From contig NZ_NTGE01000178.1 of assembly GCF_002291145.1 (NCBI RefSeq), forward strand, positions 26,419 to 90,418: a DNA stretch of 64,000 nucleotides, read 5' to 3'. This DNA comes from Streptomyces sp. SA15 (GTDB lineage Bacteria; Actinomycetota; Actinomycetes; Streptomycetales; Streptomycetaceae). Made by a program: the position numbers and the translations under genes. The notes under the pieces were generated by a model. That model worked only from the letters and a program-made list of their open reading frames with translations, was not told where the DNA came from and ran no database searches. Positions 57,739 through 64,000 of this stretch are shown here, one piece after another. Every line of letters begins with the position of its first letter. Position 1 is the first letter of the stretch.

Positions 57739-58341
57739 TTACGGCAGAAGGGTGGCGACCAGCGTCTCCTGGAGCCCGCCCAGCCACAGATACGCCATCA
57801 CCATCGGCTTGCGCGGGTCCTCGTCCGGCAGGCGGTAGAGGAGGTCGGTGTCCTCGTCGTCGCTGATCTCCAGCCGGGAGCCGATCGCCAGGCGCAGGTC
57901 GTTCAGGGCGCCGAGCCACTGCTGGGACTCCTCGGGTGACAGCTTCAGGACCGCCCCGCCCTCACCGGCGGAGGCGAGCGCGTCCAGTGAGCGGATCACC
58001 GCGAGGGCGTTGTCGCGCTTGCCGGCCCTGAGGTCGTTCTCGGTGTAGCGGCGGAACTCGGCGGAGTACGCCCGCTGCTCCTCGGCCTCCCTGGCCTGTG
58101 GGGTGCCCTCGGGGTCGCTGTAGGCGTCCGGGAAGAGGCGCTTGAGGACCGGGTCGGCGGGCGGCTCGCTCGGGCCCTCGGAGAACAGCTCGGCGAGCGG
58201 ATCGTCGCCGGCCTCCTCGGCGGGGCCGGGGCCGATGAGCTCCAGGAGCTGGACGGCCAGCGACCGGATGATCGAGATCTCGACGTCGTCGAGGGCGACG
58301 GCCGCGCCGCCGCCGGGGAGCGGTTCGAAGTGTCCTGGCAT
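57739..58341 (-). CDS. DUF2017 protein
   Basis: A 200-residue soluble protein of the actinobacterial DUF2017 family: 'DVEISIIRSLAVQLLELIGP', 'RLFPDAYSDPEGTPQAREAE', 'SPEESQQWLGALNDLRLAIG', 'PMVMAYLWLGGLQETLVATL'. It is conserved directly downstream of clpS in actinobacteria (75-bp gap here), suggesting a link to N-end-rule proteolysis, but no function is known. Confidence 0.9.
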   Translation of the reverse strand: MPGHFEPLPGGGAAVALDDVEISIIRSLAVQLLELIGPGPAEEAGDDPLAELFSEGPSEPPADPVLKRLFPDAYSDPEGTPQAREAEEQRAYSAEFRRYTENDLRAGKRDNALAVIRSLDALASAGEGGAVLKLSPEESQQWLGALNDLRLAIGSRLEISDDEDTDLLYRLPDEDPRKPMVMAYLWLGGLQETLVATLLP

Positions 58342-58415
58342 CAGGGGGTATCGCTACTTCCGGTCCTGCGGGCGGCTGGGGCGGGTCCGGTCCGGCGCTG
58401 CGCTGCCGGGCCGGG

Positions 58416-58733
58416 TCATTTCCGGTCCTGCTGGAGCGTGGCCCACAGACCGTAGCCGTGCATGGCCTGCACGTCGCGTTCCATCTCCTCGCGTGTGCCG
58501 CTGGAGACGACCGCCCGGCCCTTGTGGTGGACGTCCAGCATGAGTTTGGTGGCCTTGTCCTTGGAGTACCCGAAGTACGTCTGGAAGACGTAGGTCACAT
58601 AGCTCATGAGGTTGACCGGGTCGTTGTGGACGATGGTGACCCAGGGGACGTCCGGCTCAGGGACGGCGAAGACCTCCTCCGCCGATTCGGTGCGTTCGAT
58701 CTCTACGGGAGCGGGTGACGTCACATGGCCCAT
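58416..58733 (-). CDS. clpS: ClpS adaptor of ClpAP/ClpCP
   Basis: A 105-residue adaptor that delivers N-degron substrates to the ClpC/ClpA ATPase. 'PWVTIVHNDPVNLMSYVTYV' is the binding-pocket core (NDP/VN...M), then 'TKLMLDVHHKGRAVVSSGTR' and 'MERDVQAMHGYGLWATLQQD'. The ATG at 58733 gives a normal family length; the longer frame to 58928 is antisense noise to pncB. It shares a short divergent promoter with pncB. Confidence 0.94.
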   Translation of the reverse strand: MGHVTSPAPVEIERTESAEEVFAVPEPDVPWVTIVHNDPVNLMSYVTYVFQTYFGYSKDKATKLMLDVHHKGRAVVSSGTREEMERDVQAMHGYGLWATLQQDRK

Positions 58734-58791
58734 GCTGCCACGCACGCCACAAATCGTCACACTGACGCGAATGGGGGTAGCATCTCTCGTC

Positions 58792-60138
58792 ATGAACACA
58801 GCGGACCTTGGGCTGCCGGTGGATGTTCCCTCGACGGCGCTCTTCACGGACCAGTACGAGCTCACGATGCTGCAAGGCGCCCTGAAGGCGGGCACCGCCG
58901 GGCGGCGCAGCGTGTTCGAGGTCTTCACACGGCGGTTGCCGAACGGGCGCCGTTACGGCGTGGTCGCGGGCACCGGCCGCGTGCTGGACGCGGTGGAGAA
59001 CTTCCGTTTCGACGCGGACGTCCTCGGCTTCCTGCGCGAGCGCGCAATAGTCGACGAGGAGACCCTGGGCTGGCTCGCCTCCTACCGCTTCAGCGGTGAC
59101 ATCTGGGGCTACCCCGAGGGCGAGGTGTACTTCCCGGGCTCGCCGATCATGCGGGTCGAGGGCTCCTTCGCCGAGTGCGTGCTGCTGGAGACCGTGATCC
59201 TTTCGATCCTCAACCACGACTCGGCCATCGCCGCGGCCGCCTCCCGCATGTCCTCCGCCGCCGGGGACCGCCCGCTGATCGAGATGGGCGCCCGCCGCAC
59301 CCATGAGCTGTCCGCCGTCGCCGCCGCGCGCGCCGCGTACGTCGGCGGCTTCGCCACCACCTCCGATCTGGCGGCGGGCTTCCGCTACGGCATCCCCACG
59401 GTGGGCACCAGCGCCCACGCCTTCACCCTGCTGCACGACCGCGAGCGGGACGCCTTCCAGGCCCAGGTGAACTCGCTGGGCCGGAACACCACGCTGCTCG
59501 TGGACACGTACGACGTCACCGAGGCCGTCCGTACGGCCGTGGAGGTCGCCGGGCCCGAACTGGGCGCCGTGCGGATCGACTCCGGCGACCTGCTGCTGGT
59601 CGCGCACCGGGTGCGGCAGCAGCTGGACGAGCTGGGGGCGCGGGACACGAGGATCATCGTGACCTCGGACCTCGACGAGTACGCCATCGCCTCGCTGGCG
59701 GCGGCGCCCGTGGACGCGTACGGCGTCGGCACCCAGCTGGTGACCGGCTCCGGGCACCCCACCTGCTCGATGGTCTACAAGCTGGTCGCCCGCGCCGAGT
59801 CCGCCGACCCGAAGGCCCCGCTGGTGCCGGTGGCGAAGAAGTCGTCCGGCGGCAAGACCTCCATCGGCGGCCGCAAGTGGGCCGCGCGCCGGCTGGACGA
59901 GTACGGCGTCGCGGAGGCCGAGGTCGTCGGCACCGGGCCCGTCCCGGGCGAGCTGGCCGACCGTCAGCTGCTCGTCCAGCTCGTCAAGGGCGGCGAGGTC
60001 ACAGCCCGCGAGCCGCTGGACGTCGTACGGGACCGGCACGCGGCCGCGCGCGCCAACCTGCCGCTGTCGGCGACCCAGCTCTCGCGCGGGGAACCGGTCC
60101 TTCCGACGGAGTACGTACACGGGGGCACGGGTAGCTAG
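58792..60138 (+). CDS. pncB: Nicotinate phosphoribosyltransferase
   Basis: A 448-residue enzyme of the Preiss-Handler NAD salvage route converting nicotinate and PRPP. 'LFTDQYELTMLQGALKAGTA' is the conserved start; 'EMGARRTHELSAVAAARAAY', 'TSAHAFTLLHDRERDAF' (the catalytic-His segment), 'RIDSGDLLLVAHRVRQQLDE' and 'GVGTQLVTGSGHPTCSMVYK' complete the family. The start ATG 58792 is chosen by homology. The isochorismatase-type nicotinamidase gene follows 297 bp downstream, with a palindromic element between. Confidence 0.94.
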   Translation: MNTADLGLPVDVPSTALFTDQYELTMLQGALKAGTAGRRSVFEVFTRRLPNGRRYGVVAGTGRVLDAVENFRFDADVLGFLRERAIVDEETLGWLASYRFSGDIWGYPEGEVYFPGSPIMRVEGSFAECVLLETVILSILNHDSAIAAAASRMSSAAGDRPLIEMGARRTHELSAVAAARAAYVGGFATTSDLAAGFRYGIPTVGTSAHAFTLLHDRERDAFQAQVNSLGRNTTLLVDTYDVTEAVRTAVEVAGPELGAVRIDSGDLLLVAHRVRQQLDELGARDTRIIVTSDLDEYAIASLAAAPVDAYGVGTQLVTGSGHPTCSMVYKLVARAESADPKAPLVPVAKKSSGGKTSIGGRKWAARRLDEYGVAEAEVVGTGPVPGELADRQLLVQLVKGGEVTAREPLDVVRDRHAAARANLPLSATQLSRGEPVLPTEYVHGGTGS

Positions 60139-60302
60139 GGGGCGTCTGATGGATATCCGCGGAAGAAGGAGCGGCGTTCGGTGCGTGCTCTCGGCGTGCC
60201 GCGCGGAAGTCCTCGTAGCGGAGCTACTAGGGCTTTCGCGCGGTGCGGCGAGAGTGCGTGCCGGGCGTCGCGACGCCGCGGAGATCCATCAGACGCCCCC
60301 TA
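60136..60302. repeat. Long palindromic element, copy 1
   Basis: A 167-nt imperfect palindrome. Outer 19-bp arms (TAGGGGGCGTCTGATGGAT and complement) match exactly, and the left arm contains the pncB stop codon. Inside, the halves stay complementary with many G-U-type changes around the centre GTAGCGGAGCTAC. It shares its inner ~100 nt with copy 2. Confidence 0.8.
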
Positions 60303-60435
60303 GAGCTGGTGCCCGCGTTCACGCGCCCCATGGCGCCCCCTCCCATACGGCCGCCGAAGTCAATAGGCTCGGAAGTTCACCGGCCGGGCTCGCAGCACCC
60401 TTCACCCCCGACCCCATAGTCGAAGGACACCGACC

Positions 60436-61026
60436 ATGCGCCGCGCCTTGATCGTCGTTGACGTGCAGAACGACTTCTGCGAGGGGGGCAGCCTCGCGGT
60501 GGCCGGGGGTGCCGATGTGGCCGCCGCCGTCACCGAGTTGATCGGGCAGGCGGCCGGCTCCGGCTACCAGCACGTCGTGGCCACTCGCGACCACCACATC
60601 GCCCCCGGCGGCCACTTCGCCGACAACCCCGACTACGTCCGCTCCTGGCCCGCGCACTGCGTCGCCGGCACCGAGGGCGTGGGCTTCCACCCGAACTTCG
60701 CTCCCGCGGTCGCGTCCGGCGCGGTCGACGCCGTCTTCGACAAGGGGGCGTACGCGGCGGCGTACAGCGGGTTCGAGGGCGTCGACGAGAACGGGGTGAC
60801 GCTGGCCGACTGGCTGCGGGCCCGGGAGGTCGAGGAGGTGGACGTGGTCGGGATCGCGACCGACCACTGTGTCCGGGCCACCGCCCTGGACGCCGTACGG
60901 GAGGGCTTCCGCACGCATGTGCTGCTCGATCTGACCGCCGGGGTGGCCGGGGAGACCACCGAGCGGGCGCTGGAGGAGATGCGGGAGGCGGGCGTGGAGC
61001 TCTCCGGGAAGCCCGTGGTCGCCTAG
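60436..61026 (+). CDS. pncA: Nicotinamidase (isochorismatase family)
   Basis: A 196-residue hydrolase turning nicotinamide into nicotinate. 'ALIVVDVQNDFCEGGSLAVA' carries catalytic Asp9; 'ATRDHHIAPGGHFADNPDYV' carries metal-site Asp/His; 'FDKGAYAAAYSGFEG' carries the catalytic Lys; and 'VVGIATDHCVRATALDAVRE' carries the nucleophile Cys145. Its product feeds PncB, encoded just upstream. The ATG at 60436 lacks a strong SD. After its stop, the 3' end of the gene is partly repeated (61027-61076), followed by palindromic element copy 2. Confidence 0.93.
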   Translation: MRRALIVVDVQNDFCEGGSLAVAGGADVAAAVTELIGQAAGSGYQHVVATRDHHIAPGGHFADNPDYVRSWPAHCVAGTEGVGFHPNFAPAVASGAVDAVFDKGAYAAAYSGFEGVDENGVTLADWLRAREVEEVDVVGIATDHCVRATALDAVREGFRTHVLLDLTAGVAGETTERALEEMREAGVELSGKPVVA

Positions 61027-61076
61027 AACCAGCTTTCCGGGAAGCCCCCGCTTTCCGGGAAGCCCGCGGTCGCCTA
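61027..61076 (+). repeat. Tandem duplication of the pncA 3' end
   Basis: After the pncA TAG the sequence repeats CTTTCCGGGAAGCCC twice; the second copy continues through CGCGGTCGCCTAG, copying the gene's last codons and stop. Confidence 0.75.
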
Positions 61077-61239
61077 GGGGGTGTTTTGAAAGTCCTGTGC
61101 GGTGCCCGCGGTGTTCGGTGCGTGCCCTCGGCGTGCCGGACGAAGGCCCTCGTAGCGGAGCTACTTGGGTCTTTGGCCGGTGCGGCGAGGGTGCGTGCCG
61201 GGCGCCGTGGGTGCTGTGCGGGACTTTCAAAACACCCCC
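61077..61239. repeat. Long palindromic element, copy 2
   Basis: A 163-nt imperfect palindrome with perfect 19-bp outer arms (GGGGGTGTTTTGAAAGTCC and complement). Its core CTCGTAGCGGAGCTACT and flanking ~100 nt match copy 1 at 60136-60302, while the outer arms differ. Confidence 0.8.
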
Positions 61240-61263
61240 AAGGGGCCTACAGAGCCCGAGGGC

Positions 61264-61605
61264 TCACGCCGCGGCCGGTGGCCGTCTGAGGAGCGCCCTG
61301 ATCGGCTGCCACAACTCCTGGACGAACTCCGGGCCGCCGACGCCACTGTCGGGTGCCGTACGCCATATGAGGCCGTCGGGGTGGTGCAGGACCGCGGTGA
61401 TCTCGTCCGGGGTCGGCGGTGCGGCGTTGCCCCGCAGGTACACCGCCCGCATGCCGAGGTTGCGCAGCCTGGTCAGGGCCCGCGCCCGGTTCTGGGCGTG
61501 CACGAGCACGCGGACGCTGCCCGTGCCGTGGGTCGTGGGGCTGGGCAGGTTCAGCGCCACCACCACACTGCCGGTCGGCAGCTTGCAGAAACCTCCTGCG
61601 GCCAT
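61264..61605 (-). CDS. Hypothetical conserved actinobacterial protein
   Basis: A 113-residue soluble alpha/beta protein ('GSVVVALNLPSPTTHGTGSV', 'NRARALTRLRNLGMRAVYLR', 'DEITAVLHHPDGLIWRTAPD'). It looks like a small conserved protein from this locus in Streptomyces but I know no function. Start at ATG 61605 with AGGAGG about 4 nt upstream. It stands alone between palindromic element 2 and a 470-bp gap. Confidence 0.7.
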   Translation of the reverse strand: MAAGGFCKLPTGSVVVALNLPSPTTHGTGSVRVLVHAQNRARALTRLRNLGMRAVYLRGNAAPPTPDEITAVLHHPDGLIWRTAPDSGVGGPEFVQELWQPIRALLRRPPAAA

Positions 61606-62077
61606 GCGGTCACACCCCCGTGCGAGTCGGCGTCGATGTCGGTGTCAATAAGCGAGGCACAGGACGCACCTAAACACGATCGGCGGCAACCCGCCAGAGG
61701 GCCATTGCCGACACGCCTCTGACCTGCTGGAATGCCGTCTACCCTACGGACGGTCCGATCGGGACCGTGATCGTTCGCCCATCCGGAAGCCTCTTGACGA
61801 TCTTGATTCAGGCGCTGGTGTCAGTGACGCGGACGCCCGCGAGGGTTCATTTCCCGGACGCGTGACGGACAACCGAACAGGCGCGCGGGTCCGTCCACTG
61901 GGTGGACGGCATGAACCTGTGCGCCCCCCGTGCACCGGCACTGTTGGTCAGGTCACGCTTACCGTTCGTTCCACTCGGGCATGCAGGCGATTAGAGTCGA
62001 TTGGCAGAACGCCCCGAAAACGGCGGAAAGCCAGGCCGACACCCCCGTGGACCCCCACTTCCGAGGACACGATTGCC
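61606..62077. other. Intergenic region
   Basis: About 470 bases with no convincing ORF. A small hairpin (CCGTCCAC/GTGGACGG, 61891-61909) and a TAGAGT (61992-61997) that could be a -10 element for the next gene are visible, but no matching -35 was found. Confidence 0.4.
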
Positions 62078-62368
62078 ATGCCTCGTCCGACTGCCGCACA
62101 GCTCGCCTACGGCTCCTGCACCGTGATCTTCTCGACGCTCGCCATGCTGCTGCTGTCACAGACGAGTTCGGGCGTGGGGATCGCGGTCATCGCTGTCGCG
62201 GCGCTCGCCCTCGGGCTTCTGGTCGCCATGACGGCCCCGGCACCGAAGTCCCGCGTGGTCGCGGTGCGGCAGCCCGCCGCGCAGGAGGCGGAGCAAGCGG
62301 AGGCGCCCGTGCCGGCCTCCATCGCCGCGGTGGCTTCCGAGCCGGTGCACGAGCGCGCTGCTTCCTGA
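62078..62368 (+). CDS. Small two-helix membrane protein
   Basis: A 96-residue protein with two membrane segments ('YGSCTVIFSTLAMLLLSQTS', 'GIAVIAVAALALGLLVAMTA') and a charged Ala/Glu-rich tail. The ATG at 62078 has GAGGA ~12 nt upstream. No family recognised; it lies convergent to the first RDD gene. Confidence 0.75.
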   Translation: MPRPTAAQLAYGSCTVIFSTLAMLLLSQTSSGVGIAVIAVAALALGLLVAMTAPAPKSRVVAVRQPAAQEAEQAEAPVPASIAAVASEPVHERAAS

Positions 62369-62396
62369 CGCCCCGTAGGACGCCAGTACCGCACCC

Positions 62397-63035
62397 TCAG
62401 CTGGTGCTGACCACCACAGTCTTGGCCGCCTTGTCGTGCAGGCCCTGTTTGTAGGGCTTGTCGAAGAAGCTCCAGCCGCCCGAGATCGCGGTCCAGATGC
62501 AGGCGCAGCAGAACGCGAACGGGAGCCACAGCACCGCCGAGCGGATCAACGTGCTCCGCACGGAGGGCGTGGCACCGTTGTCGAGGTTCGCCACCCGCAT
62601 GCCCAGCCACTTCTTGCCGAGCGTCTGACCCGACTTGGCGATCATGAAGGTGTCGTACGCGATGTAGAGCACGGCGGCGACCAGCGACTGTCCGAGGGAC
62701 TTGCCGTAGTTGACCTCGTCGGTGTCCACGTCGTACTCGTTGACGCCGAAGCCCCAGGTGAGCAGCCAGACCACGATGCCCACGAGGATCATGTCGATGA
62801 TCCGGGCGAGCGTGCGCTTGCCGCTGTCCGCGAGCGGTGGCATGCCGGCGAGTGGGTCGCCGGGGTATCCGCCACCGCCGTAGGGGGCGCCGCCGTAGGG
62901 GCCGCCGCCGCCCGGGGGAGGCGGTGGCTGACCGCCGTACGGCGAGCCCGGGCCCTCGGACGGCGGGGGCTGCTTCCTGAACGGATCGTCTTCCGGTGGC
63001 TGCTGACCGGAGCCGGGAGGCGGTTCACTGCTCAT
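62397..63035 (-). CDS. RDD family membrane protein 1
   Basis: A 212-residue protein. Residues 1-70 are a Pro/Gly/Tyr-rich cytoplasmic region ('YGGQPPPPPGGGGPYGG'). The RDD domain follows: 'KRTLARIIDMILVGIVVWLL' (the R..D pair of the name), 'IAYDTFMIAKSGQTLGKKWL' and a third membrane segment. RDD proteins are multi-pass membrane proteins of unclear function, some linked to Na+/H+ antiport. The start at 63035 has GGGAGG upstream. Confidence 0.88.
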   Translation of the reverse strand: MSSEPPPGSGQQPPEDDPFRKQPPPSEGPGSPYGGQPPPPPGGGGPYGGAPYGGGGYPGDPLAGMPPLADSGKRTLARIIDMILVGIVVWLLTWGFGVNEYDVDTDEVNYGKSLGQSLVAAVLYIAYDTFMIAKSGQTLGKKWLGMRVANLDNGATPSVRSTLIRSAVLWLPFAFCCACIWTAISGGWSFFDKPYKQGLHDKAAKTVVVSTS

Positions 63036-63124
63036 GGCCCGAGTCGACCGCGAACACCCCGGCTCCGCATCCTGCGAGCGGCCGTCCGGGGGACCGAATT
63101 CCTTACGTCTTCTGCGGTATGCCC

Positions 63125-64000
<876 letters not shown>

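Overview
The window is high-GC actinobacterial DNA and almost certainly Streptomyces. Codon third positions are strongly G/C, GTG starts are common, and the families are typical of the genus: DUF5753 regulators, DUF6879, DUF2017, DUF3618, a secreted RHS/Hint toxin, and nagE with DasR-type operators. The right half (about 36 to 63 kb) follows a gene order I recall from the Streptomyces coelicolor core around SCO2897-SCO2918: PBP, GroES-like, bcp, rdgB, rph, nagF/nagE, MBL, cysM/cysO/mec, amino-acid permease, DUF2017, clpS, pncB, pncA. The left end is accessory DNA with many remnants.

Layout. 1-8.6 kb: decayed genes and small actinobacterial regulatory cassettes (DUF6879, XRE-DUF5753, small hypothetical proteins), a secreted Tyr/Lys/Asp repeat protein, a cupin, and an oxidoreductase/HxlR pair that sits between remnants of a second copy of the neighbouring cassette. 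8.7-16.4 kb: a 2243-residue secreted RHS polymorphic toxin with a Hint release domain and an unclassified 70-residue tip, followed by two candidate immunity genes. 16.5-21.4 kb: a PGRP-type amidase with an apparent frameshift in its signal peptide, a small membrane protein, a lipoprotein and a fused MFS/spermidine-synthase-like protein. 21.9-28.5 kb: argG with ARG-box-like half-sites, a stand-alone condensation protein, a GT2 glycosyltransferase, a hydrolase remnant, DUF2267, and hsp20 with a HAIR-like operator over its promoter. 28.6-30.2 kb: a tightly overlapping sulfite-oxidase-like/flavin-reductase/DUF6510 operon. 30.4-44 kb: DUF5959, VOC protein, a Tat-exported and sortase-anchored alginate-lyase-like protein, MFS transporter, DUF445, GDSL hydrolase, DUF1707 protein, an ABC-2 exporter and a bifunctional PBP. 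44-49.4 kb: GroES-like protein, DUF3618, bcp, GNAT, a tandem HNH pair beside tRNA-Leu(UAG), rdgB and rph. 49.5-51.2 kb: the GlcNAc PTS with a double DasR-type operator. 52.7-55.9 kb: the CysM/CysO/Mec cysteine pathway with an upstream Cys leader peptide. 55.9-64 kb: permease, DUF2017, clpS, pncB and pncA with two long palindromic elements, and two RDD proteins, the last cut by the window edge.

Three patterns go beyond single genes. Short tandem repeats recur at gene ends throughout the window. Two ~165-nt palindromic elements share a core but have different terminal arms. The left end records cassette duplication followed by decay. I see no insertion sequence, CRISPR array or rRNA.
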